64,000 nt of DNA from Rugalucina vietnamica (lineage: Eukaryota > Mollusca > Bivalvia > Lucinida > Lucinidae). Each line of letters starts with the position of its first letter. The stretch's first letter is position 1. The translations under genes and the position numbers were made by a program. Location of the stretch: assembly GCA_964017185.1 (NCBI GenBank), contig OZ024869.1, positions 65,701,431-65,765,430 on the forward strand, given 5' to 3'. Of the stretch, positions 55,692 through 64,000 are shown piece after piece. The notes beneath the pieces are model-generated. The model made no database searches, was not told where the DNA came from, and saw nothing but the letters and a program-made list of their open reading frames with translations.

Positions 55692-57087
55692 AAAGTCGAG
55701 ATGAATTTTTTTCTAGTGGTTGTAATATTTCGAAACCAGTTACTTCGCTGCCATATAAAAGTATGGGCACAATTGTTTGATCAAAGAGTTTCATCTGGCA
55801 ATCAACTGGTAAGTGGAGATTGACAATTCGCTTTCGTAGAAGATGCATGGATTTATTTGCAAGTTTGGATACATTTTTGATATGTTGCACAAAGCGTCCG
55901 TTTTTAGTGAAAAGCACTCCGAGATATTTAAATTCTTTAGCGATTTCAATTTCTTCATCGTCAAATTTGAATGAAAAATGTTGATTTCCAATGCTACCGA
56001 ATATAATAATCTTCGTTTTGCTGATATTTATTTTCAATTTCCACTTTTTACAATATTCATTAAATGCTTTCAATATGTTTTGGAACTCCTTAGCATTATC
56101 GCTAAGAATTATTGTGTCATCTGCGTATAGTAATAAGAAAAGGATAATAAAGATAGTAAATTCGTCATTCTGTATATCAATTTCGATTCCTTTGCAGCCT
56201 GTTGTGTTCATATAATTTTCGAGGTCGTTTAAATAAATTGCAAATAATAAGGGTGACAGGTTTTCTCCCTGCCTGACGCCTTTGTCGCATGTAAAATAAC
56301 CTGACGAGTTTCCGTTAATAGTTATACAAGACTTTATTTCGCTATACATATTTCTTATAATATTAAAGATTTTGCCTTCTATTCCATGTTTTAATATTTT
56401 TTGCCAAAGACCAACTCTCCATATGTTATCGAAAGCCTTCGTAAAATCTACAAAACAACAAAATAAATTTTGTTTTTTACTTTTATAGTATTCAATTAAA
56501 CTATATAATGTCATAATGTTATCGACGGTCGAGTATTCTTTTCGGAAGCCACTCTGCGTTTCATTTAAAATTCTGTTGTCTTCTAAAAAGTTTGTTAATC
56601 TAGTGTTTATGATAGAGGTAAAAAGTTTACCAATACAGCTTAATAGTGTGATTGGTCGATAATTAGCTGGTTCGTTTTTACTGCCTTTATTTTTATATAT
56701 TGGTATTATATTGCCTTTGACCCAATCGCTAGGGATTATTCCATTTTGTAAAATCAAATTAAATATTTTTCTATATATAGGCACAAATGTGTGTTTAGTA
56801 GAGATTATATATTCGTTTAAGATATCGTCGACACCACTTGATTTATTAAGTTTAAGTGATTTAATTGCCGTGTTAATTTCCTTATCATGTATAGGGTCGT
56901 TAAGTGCGTCCTTTGATAGGCGGAATGCTTCGTTATATTCCGGATTTGGCGTTTCAATTAATATTTCCGGTGTACGTTCTTGTTCGGCTAAGGGGACATC
57001 ATTTGAGTTTAGTGACTTAAAATACTCAAACATATCATTCAAGGATATTGGTATTGTTTCATGCTTTTTTGTTAAGCTATTTATCAT
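55663..57087 (-). pseudogene. LINE reverse transcriptase (partial ORF2, N-terminal part)
   Basis: This 474-codon segment contains the non-LTR reverse transcriptase that copies LINE RNA into DNA at a nicked target. Visible motifs are PIYKNKGSKNEPANYRPITL (motif 1 region), LNETQSGFRKEYST, CFVDFTKAFDNIW with the first catalytic Asp, GVRQGENLSPLLFAIYLND, YADDTIIL with the catalytic YADD, and KTKIIIFG followed by FKYLGVLFTKNG. All core motifs are intact. The frame is open upstream of the listed Met to about 57,240, so that Met is not the real start. It ends prematurely at a frameshift in a 7-nt T run (plus strand 55,706-55,712). The clade was not assigned. Confidence 0.92.
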
Positions 57088-57352
57088 TTTCCAGTATTCT
57101 TTCGGCTTTTCAGTCCTGAGTTTTCGAATTTTTTTCTGTAAACCAACAATAAATTTAGCATGGTACTTTTTATTTATCGCTTTGTAGCGTTTAGAAGCAT
57201 TTTTTAATATTCGTAAGGAATAATCACTTTTTTGAATCGAGTGTATCGGTATTATATATAAGCAAACATATCATAATTCTATTGGCTTAATGATTAGCTT
57301 ATTTTGAAATTGGTGATTATAATTTCTAGAACTGTTCATTTACAAAAGCGCT

Positions 57353-58810
57353 CGTTTATGTAAATATTTTACCCTTAAAACCTTTTCTATCAATCTTCAA
57401 TCACCCTCGTCTAAGGGCTGCCGGAAACGCGGTGTCCTAGTTTTATTGGGGCCATGGAATTCCCTGCATCTTAAACTCATAGTTCACCCTTTTACCGTTA
57501 CTTCAATGCTGGCTCTGTACTCATGAGTGTCGATGTAAAAGTTATCCTATAGGCATAGTACAGAGCCTATGGAGACAAAACTATGATTAAATCAGCAAAC
57601 GAAAATTATACCATACTGTTTAATTATGTGTTTACATTGAGTAAACCAACACTTTTTAGACCAATCGGTGAGCATCTCATTTAAATATACCTGTTCTCTT
57701 GTCTTCAGTACACTAGTATTATTCATTTGGGCCGTTACTTCAATGCTGGCTCTGTACTCATGAGTGTCTTTGTAAAAGGTATCATCCATTGCTTTCGTCC
57801 AAAATAAGCATCGCCGTCCGTTAACTTACATTTTATAGAACTGCCTGTCTACTTGTATGGGATCCCGAATGTTTTATTCGCTGACCTGTCGTTTCTAGAA
57901 ATCAGTCGAAGGTTACTGTAAATATAGTTTGAAAGAATTAATCCTATTAGATTATTGTAGTCGCATAGTTGCCATGACACTAGAACAAAAAGTGATATTG
58001 CGGCATCTGATTGGATATTATTGCATAAATACCCGTGTCACACAATATTAACAGCCATTTATTAATGAAGAGAAAGCCATTTATTAATATTGCAATTCAC
58101 GCGCGCACGTGCTGTTAATACATGGCTTTTACTTATGCTCGTTACCGGGCGCCACGCAAAGCGCGTGCTAATAATGAGAAACTGAAGTCGGCCCGGAATG
58201 AGCATAAAAATGAACGCGTATGAAAATGTGATGAGGCTGTAAAATATAGTGCACCATTATTTCTTTCCTTTATGCAGAATTTATGCAATAATAGCGATCA
58301 AAAATAATTTTGTCATTCATTAACATTCGCTAGGTCCCTCGGTGACGCCCTCGGTTTTCAACACCCCTCGGGACCTAGAGAATGTTAATGAATGGAAAAT
58401 CATGTTTGATCCCTATATTAAAGCAACCTAGTATGAAAACCAACATAACACGCGCTAGCGTAATATGTCGTGGGACTAGTGTATCTATAGTAATGTCACG
58501 GCTCGATTGCAAATTTCATCCGGGATGTCTTCCAAATTTGTAGAATGCAGTAATTGTTAAGTTTTCATGGCGGTGATTATTAAGGATGAGGAAAATGGGT
58601 GAGACCTTTTACAAAGACAGTCATAAGTAGACAGCCAGCATTGAAATAACGGTAAAGGGTGAACTATGAGTTTAAGATGCAGGAAATCCCATGACACCAA
58701 TAAAACTAAGACACTGCGTTTCCGTCCTTGTGTATATATAGTAGCCCATAGACGAGGGTTGATTGAAGATTGATAGAAAAGGTTTTAAGGGTAAACTAAT
58801 TGCATAAACG
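57353..58810. mobile_element. Non-autonomous long-TIR element, ~1.46 kb
   Basis: The left end (57,353-57,535) and right end (58,620-58,810) are imperfect reverse complements over about 180 bp. They share TACCCTTAAAACCTTTTC, TATCAATCTTCAATCA, TTAGTTTTATTGG, CCTGCATCTTAAACTCATAG and CAATGCTGGCT. The inner part of the left TIR (CCGTTACTTCAATGCTGGCTC...) is repeated at 57,733, so an insertion with local duplication occurred. The core has an inverted repeat at 58,296-58,411 and an AT-rich fold near 58.05 kb. No transposase was seen and target duplications are unclear. Confidence 0.75.
58296..58411. repeat. Foldback inside the long-TIR element
   Basis: Arms GATCAAAAATAATTTTGTCA and ATTCATTAACATTC..CTAGGTCCC pair with GGGACCTAG.GAATGTTAATG and the complement of the GATCAAA end. 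The loop region contains CCCTCGG twice. It would form a hairpin of about 50 bp with small bulges. Confidence 0.8.
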
Positions 58811-59067
58811 TATCGTTGGAGTCTCCAAACGGGTGAAAATTAAAAACTGAAAACAAAATGGTCCAGTCATCGGGCGCCTGTGTTCGTTTATAGTAATATT
58901 TATTTTGAATGGCCAGAGCGAAGAAAATAATTGCCCCTTTACTTTCCCAGCAGAACACTAGAAAGTTCTAAACTGAAAGCATTCATTACAGACGCAATGT
59001 GTCTAAAATTGCATCGTCTGTGAAACCGGGTGTTCATCATCTTTTTGAACTTTTTTACCACAATAGC

Positions 59068-59593
59068 TAGTCTGGCGGGTCAGCCGTCAAAATGAATTTT
59101 TGATAACTGATTTACCATTTTGACGTCTGACTTCAACACTATCAAAATTTCCCAAGTTCTATTTATATCTTTGCAAGCTGTTTTAGACATTGATTTTATG
59201 GGAATTCCTAATCTGATTGGTTGATGGCTGGGTGCTGAGGTCATGCACTCTCTTAGAGCCAATCAAAAGCTCGCAATTAGAATTATCTCCCCTCTCGAGA
59301 TGACTTTTTGAAGAAAAACATGGCAGCCATGATGAAGGATTTAAAAAAAAAAAATCATCAAAATAAACAAAATTTGGATATGTTTTATGAATTTTTAAAT
59401 GGAGGTTTGTTTATTATTTTGTTTTACAGTGTTTTACACCATTTGTTTTGCATAAAAACTTTGTTATTCTGTAAATAATGGCTTTCACCCAAAAGTGGCT
59501 GACAGCTTCGCTTTTTGATAATGTGCTAGAGTCAGACGGCAAAATGAACCACTGGGTATGATACTTCATTTTGACGGCTGACCAGTCAGACTA
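59068..59593. mobile_element. 526-bp TIR element with 9-bp TSD
   Basis: CACAATAGC flanks both ends exactly (59,059-59,067 and 59,594-59,602). The TIRs are TAGTCTGGCGGGTCAGCCGT at the left, and TAGTCTGACTGGTCAGCCGT on the minus strand at the right, both continuing CAAAATGAA. A second inverted pair (CATTTTGACGTCTGACT / CATTTTGCCGTCTGACT) lies just inside. A 9-bp duplication suits Mutator-like (MULE) or Merlin families. The only open frame (60 codons) is not a transposase. Confidence 0.88.
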
Positions 59594-59616
59594 CACAATA
59601 GCATGTGCAAAAAGGA

Positions 59617-59690
59617 GGGCGGTGGTCTAGTGATAGAGCATTGGACTCCGAATATTGTCTTTGCACGATCTCCAGGGAAATTTCCCATTT
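59617..59690 (+). repeat. tRNA-like / SINE-head remnant
   Basis: GGCGGTGGTCTAGTGATAGAGCATTGGACTC has the box A layout and anticodon-arm spacing of a tRNA gene. The expected box B is degenerate (GCACGATCTCC) and no acceptor stem pairs. It is best read as a decayed tRNA-derived SINE head lying just outside the 9-bp-TSD element. Confidence 0.5.
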
Positions 59691-59699
59691 CCTGTCACA

Positions 59700-60440
59700 T
59701 ATACACAAAGTAATCTGAATATCAGAAAAAAATGTAACTACTTCTTGCTTTCCCTGGGCGATGTTATAAGTTTTACCTGTTGAAATATCAACCTGAATAT
59801 GCTTAACTATACGTAAAACTCATTAAGTTTATTGAAACTCCATTTTAATATCAGACTTAATTTCGTTCATGAAGTTCAAAATACGGTAAGTCATGACATA
59901 GCCATTTGAATTTACTTGGTACAGCATTAATTGCCCTGTTAGCAATTATTTGTTTCCCAACACACATTTGTTCCGAGAACTCTGTCCGCAACACGGACAC
60001 ATCGTAACTGCCACTGTTGTTTTATTTTTAATCACGGTCATTGTCCTTGGCACTGGTCTACATTTAGCCGAGAATCAAACTGCCAATATCATAACATCTC
60101 ATTATATTTTTATTTTGGTCATTTGAGATCAGCGAAAAAATTATGAGAAATAAAAAAAAAATCGGTTTAGATTCTTTTTTCTAACTGACTGTTAAAATTT
60201 GTTGCTCTATATTGCTACTTCTGGTCTTTGAATCGGCGACTTTCGTATAGAACTTTGCAAAAAATATTTTGAATTTACGTAACAAAATCTAAATGGCCAC
60301 TGACGTGGCTTTAGTAGCCGGAATCCCGGCATAATCCACCCCCTTTCCCTCTGATATGTATACTGCTCTTAAAGTACCTCAGATTTGATTTTTTATCATA
60401 TATCGGTATATGTTGCACATATATTTTACAAAGAATAATC
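59700..60440. other. Intergenic DNA, no gene seen
   Basis: No supported gene or recurring repeat. Confidence 0.4.
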
Positions 60441-60444
60441 TTAA

Positions 60445-60700
60445 AACCAGCAGTTGAGGAAAATTGGTACTTATGAAATATTATTTCGTTATTCTATAGA
60501 AGTCGATTGATCCCTTTCGTATGACATATTTCATCCCTTAGGACTTTTGGTGTCGTAAATTGCTTCCAATTAGTGCTATCGTGTCGTTAATATTGTAATT
60601 GTCATTAAAGCTGTTTCAGTCAATAATAACGTTAAGATAATCAGTTATTCTGCAAGCACTCGGGAGTTTCCAACAAATTTTAAGACACATTGTTATATAC
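60445..60700. repeat. Interspersed repeat (paired with 41,630-41,880)
   Basis: See the 41.63-kb entry for shared phrases. Same orientation. Confidence 0.75.
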
Positions 60701-60764
60701 CTAATGTATCTCTACAATAGAAACTTGTCGTGTTGTAACAGACAACACTTTCTGCTGCTAGAAG

Positions 60765-60925
60765 CGTCGTAGGGCATTAATACCATTAATGCCCTGAGAT
60801 GACGTCATAGCAGGGCAATAATGGTGTTAATGCCCTGAGATGACATCATAGCAGGGCAATAATGGTGTTAATGCCCTGAGAGGACATCGTAGCAGGGCAA
60901 TAATGGTGTTATTGCCCTGAGACAA
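60765..60925. repeat. 41-bp tandem repeat of hairpin-forming units
   Basis: About four units of 41 bp, each containing AGGGCAATAATGGTGTTAATGCCCTGAGA-type sequence. Every unit is a palindrome (GGGCA...TGCCC) followed by GATGACATCATAGC. The first unit has GGGCATTAATACCATTAATGCCC, a perfect 10-bp stem with a 3-nt loop. Confidence 0.9.
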
Positions 60926-61436
60926 GGACATACACCTGTTTACATGTAATGGGCACTGGCATGTGTTCATTTCATCTAAATTTAACATGGCAGGTGGGTG
61001 TACATTTCAGATGTATATTTCACCTAAATTTAACGTGTCACTTTGCGGCTAAACACTGACCATTGTGGAATTGTTCAAGACATTGTCTGCATGTCAAAAT
61101 TGCTTCTCTTTCACAACGGATATAAAATTATGGTCAATTAAAATTATTCTTGCTCTACTGTGCCAGCATATGAACGAAATTGAACAAAGTCAAGAAATTT
61201 GGAAAAAATTCAGAGGAGGATTCTAATGCTATCACCAGTTCAGTTTTATGGAAGATTCATGGTTTGTTTTATAGGCAAAAAACATTCTTTTTTTGATAGT
61301 AATCCAGAAATATTCTTATTTGTTCTATTGTTTAGTCTGATCAACCATGTTTTAATCTGAATTTCGTATTTAGCTTGCGCAATAAATTAATTAATAAAAT
61401 ATATGTGTGCTGAAGGAAAGGTATATAACAATGACG

Positions 61437-61583
61437 ATATAACATTCTTTTCCACGTGCATTAACGTTTGCCAAGCCCTTGGGCAATAATGTGTTGCAGC
61501 CCTCACCGCTACGCGGTTCGGGCTGCAACACATTATTGCCCTTGGGCTTGGCAAACGTTAATGCACGGAAAAGAATGCTTTAT
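61437..61583. repeat. Near-perfect ~0.14-kb palindrome
   Basis: The arm CATTCTTTTCCACGTGCATT...GTTTGCCAAGCCC..GGGCAATAATGTGTTGCAGCCC is mirrored on the other side of a central ACCGC-TAC-GCGGT. Fewer than about six mismatches were noticed over arms of about 65 bp. The word GGGCAATAAT is shared with the tandem repeat 0.5 kb to the left. Confidence 0.92.
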
Positions 61584-61589
61584 CCTCTT

Positions 61590-62352
61590 ATTAACTTGAG
61601 CTATATGTAAGATAAGATAGAGGGATCTATGCAAGTACATTTGTCACGGATATGAATGATGAAACGGCTGATAATGTGTTCTTGCTTTTAACCAATGACA
61701 AGAATTCGTCTTTACTGAATATATGCAAAATGTATGCTAGAACTCTGGGTACATGTATTCCTCCTTGAATATCATAAGCCATATTTACAGCCGACAAACG
61801 ATATCATTCAGTACATGTTCCGTTTATGAATTGATCCGAGAACTGTATATTGGTCTCCTTGATTTGCCTTCAATAATGGTCGAGGGTGAATGAAATCAGT
61901 AATCATTTAATGGGATTTAATTAAAAGACATGGAATTGACTTTTGTAACAATAATGAAGCATGACAATAATGTAATTAAACGGCTTCTTTCAAGTGCACT
62001 GTTAAATGTTTACATTAGTCTATTATGAAGTAAATAAATATTTGCATTAATCTGAGAGACAAGGCGAATAAAGACTGGAATTGTGAGCGTTGTCACGGTA
62101 AAATTCAGTATTGTCGGGGCTTGGGTATATATGACTGAAGCAGCTTTGGACGCTTCCAAGTTAGATGAAAGATACGCTTAATGCTGTAACTGTCAAGAGT
62201 CTGAAACAATTACAATGTCTTGATCATCCAACGCAAACTCACAAAAGTCTGACTTTTTTAAGACAAAGAACAAAATGTAGAGGTGCATGATCACAGAATT
62301 AAGCTTTTTGTTACACAGAACATGGACAAAGAGAACAAAGATGAACACGAAC
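61590..62352. other. Intergenic DNA, no gene seen
   Basis: No supported gene or recurring repeat. Confidence 0.4.
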
Positions 62353-62356
62353 AAAT

Positions 62357-62567
62357 GACCCACCTCACGAGAAAACCAACAACAATTTGCATATGCAAAA
62401 GGTCGCGAAGCTGATCAGCGCCTTTGTTTTCGCTATATGGATAGTGCAATTCCTCTACTTTCTAAATCCAAAATTTCAAGCTTCTATTCATTTTCTGTGA
62501 TGGTACAGACCAGTTTGTGTCGGACCTGTTCGGAAACCACATTGTTGATTTTCCCATGAGGCGGCTC
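62357..62567 (-). mobile_element. GAGCC-MITE, full copy M3
   Basis: Ends GACCCACCTCACGAGAAAAC and the complement of GAGCCGCCTCATGGGAAAATC. AAAT is duplicated at 62,353-62,356 and 62,568-62,571. Only the right arm of the internal palindrome remains (GTCGCGAAGCTGATCAGCGC then CTTTGTTTTCGC). The remaining interior matches M1 and M2. Confidence 0.88.
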
Positions 62568-63034
62568 AAATATTAATTTTGCACGACACTACGCTAGAAT
62601 AGCATTAATGCAGGGCTATAGAAAAAACAACATGTTAGTGTATTGAGGATTATACGGACGTCATAAAGAAAACAAAGTGTAAATCACTGCAGTTTTAATC
62701 AATGGCAATTCTGGTTCCAGCATAATCGCGAACGATGTTGACTGTCAACAATTCAGCAATAGAAATGCAAGAATATACATTTTCAAAGCAGTTAACATAG
62801 CACAGAAATAACACTTTTACGTAGCAATAGCCTAACAGAAATGACTACTGGCTCTAGGCTCACAATACAATCTCTCGCGACAAGCGTCATTCTGTTTGAG
62901 AATTTCGTCCTAACAGCTATGTTTCTGACATCCATCTTTCCAATATTGTTTCAGATGCGATGAAGGCTTCACTAATTTTCGTCGTTAATCAGCAGTAAGA
63001 GAGACAGACAGTTATCATCTCGCACGGGTCGATC

Positions 63035-63116
63035 ATGGAGATGTTACAGAGCCATCTATCACTGTCCACAGCTTGTCAATTTCTTGTTCTACTCGTGTTT
63101 TATATAGCCGAATCAG
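63035..63116 (+). CDS. Candidate first exon with signal peptide
   Basis: An ATG in the context GATCATGG starts 27 codons plus one base. They encode a short polar start, then a hydrophobic core ACQFLVLLVFYIAES, typical of a secretory signal peptide. The exon ends at a strong donor, CAG|GTAGGT, leaving phase 1, the common phase after signal-peptide exons. It joins in frame to the candidate exon at 63,666, giving an Ala at the expected cleavage region. The product would be a secreted or membrane protein of unknown family. It is short, so chance cannot be excluded. Confidence 0.4.
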
Positions 63117-63665
63117 GTAGGTAGACCATAACAATGATATAAGATGTTTTACGATTACTGTGTTCCGGAATTATGCCATAAATAGAGAGTTCACTGATCG
63201 CAAAGCTAAGAAGAATTATTTTGAGAACGAGACAGTCAGATAATTACATGTACATGTACATTGCATTGTTGCATATGAACAGCATAGGGGTCTATACGGC
63301 CATAAGACGATATCGAAGAATTCTTGTTCGTGTTCTTGCACACGAGATATAAAGAAATCATTATTTCCCCATGTTATATCACTCAGGTTATCTTACCACG
63401 GGATAACGCCATCTGTTGCATAGGACGCTACAAATGTACGATTTCAAAATTGCGGGCGTGATTGTAGCGTTTTCCAATGTGGTCTTAAAATCTAGTAACG
63501 CCACCAAAAGATGTGAAAGAAAAATGACTTGTTTGTGGATTGTTCCTCAGCTCAACGTTTGGAATCACTTGGCGATCCTTGTGATGCAAAACGGTGACCT
63601 GAATGACGAACTAGTCTATTGTATCCACAAAGTCATGATATGATATTATACTCTTCTATCCTCAG

Positions 63666-63737
63666 CCCAGACACTATGTGCAAAAGCAGAATCACCACAG
63701 GCCGACACATTTATACAAATACGTAAAAACGCAACCA
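63666..63737 (+). CDS. Candidate second exon of the secreted-protein gene
   Basis: A pyrimidine-rich acceptor, CTCTTCTATCCTCAG, is followed by a frame compatible with phase 1. The first two bases complete an Ala codon and the next residues are QTLCAKAESPQADTFIQIRK. A possible donor is A|GTAAAA at 63,738, leaving phase 1 again; without splicing the frame stops at 63,773. An alternative donor lies at 63,722. No family is recognised. Downstream exons would be outside the window. Confidence 0.33.
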
Positions 63738-63975
63738 GTAAAAGTGAATTTCTATATAACCTTTGCAAACGTTGAAACACCAGCTTGCGAGGAAATTGAC
63801 GATTTTCTTCCACAACCAATGAGTTTTAGTACAAACAGTAGTCTATTTCACCAGTAAAAGTGAATTTTCTGAATAGCCTGTCCAAACGTTGAAGCATCAG
63901 GTTGCGAGGAAATTGGCGATTCTTCGCCACAACCAATGAATTTTATTTTTGCAACAAACAGTAGTCTACATTATT
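63733..63975. repeat. ~113-bp tandem duplication at the window edge
   Basis: Two diverged direct copies begin ACCAGTAAAAGTGAATTT (63,733 and about 63,850) and share CAAACGTTGAA.CA.CAG, TTGCGAGGAAATTG.CGATT, CCACAACCAATGA and CAAACAGTAGTCTA. If exon 2 is real, its donor region lies in the first copy. Confidence 0.85.
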
Positions 63976-64000
63976 TTCAACAGTCTAGATGAATAAGCGA

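Larger units (their letters stand above)
54809..57245 (-). mobile_element. 5'-truncated LINE (non-LTR retrotransposon)
   Basis: On the minus strand the element runs from about 57,245 to a (GTTAT)n tail at 54,809-54,844. Coding sequence begins inside the linker before the reverse transcriptase. The endonuclease and ORF1 are missing and a stop lies just beyond 57,245, so the copy is 5'-truncated as is usual for target-primed insertion. The 5-bp repeat tail is probably the element's own 3' end. The ATT microsatellite lies a further 125 bp downstream. Confidence 0.85.

Noticed and set aside
60765-60925. CRISPR-like array
   Set aside because: The 41-bp units are directly tandem with no unique spacers, and the genome is clearly eukaryotic.

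Overview
This window looks like repeat-dense, AT-rich intergenic DNA from a mollusc, most probably a marine bivalve. That is an inference from the repeat types: a Helentron-type rolling-circle transposon with a C-terminal endonuclease, tRNA-derived SINEs, retroposons ending in the mollusc-type GACGTTAAAC/(AAAC)n tail, and repeats ending in an (ACGG)n tract plus a perfect AGCTCACC...GGTGAGCT hairpin. No bacterial operons, rRNA genes, bona fide tRNA genes or CRISPR arrays were seen.

Layout. 1-14 kb is mostly non-coding, with a tRNA-SINE (2.0 kb), one old hairpin-ended repeat (2.6-3.5 kb), an inverted pair of small TIR elements (4.3 and 8.7 kb) and a 5'-truncated LINE tail (5.5-6.1 kb). 14-17.2 kb holds two more hairpin-family repeats, one with a 0.4 kb insertion. 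The dominant gene is at 19,367-27,580 on the minus strand: one uninterrupted 2,737-codon Helentron protein (cysteine-protease-like domain, tandem-repeat linker, zinc-binding DUF6570-like domain, HUH Rep nuclease, PIF1 helicase, EEP endonuclease). A possible last exon of an unknown minus-strand gene lies at 28.5 kb. 28.9-31.2 kb is a hairpin-family repeat carrying an 836-bp tandem duplication.

33,219-39,352 is bounded by matching terminal inverted repeats and looks like a 6.1-kb DNA transposon filled with other repeats: three copies of a retroposon (one with a 12-bp target-site duplication), a SINE, a 79-bp tandem repeat, a 0.5-kb palindrome around a GIY-YIG-like coding scrap, and a degenerate palindromic satellite. 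39.8-54 kb contains a small TIR/MITE family with both filled and empty sites, several long-range duplicated repeats, and a 354-bp element with an 8-bp target duplication. 54.8-57.2 kb is a 5'-truncated LINE with a reverse transcriptase split by one extra base in a homopolymer. 57.3-62.6 kb holds a long-TIR element, a 526-bp element with a 9-bp target duplication, a hairpin-forming tandem repeat, a 0.14-kb palindrome and another MITE.

The best candidate for a host gene is at the right edge: a signal-peptide-like first exon (63,035-63,116) joined in a compatible phase to a second exon (63,666 onward), on the plus strand and running out of the window. Apart from this and the 28.5-kb exon, all recognisable coding sequence belongs to mobile elements. 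The main caveat is that all repeat families, boundaries and identities were judged by eye, without alignment or database search.
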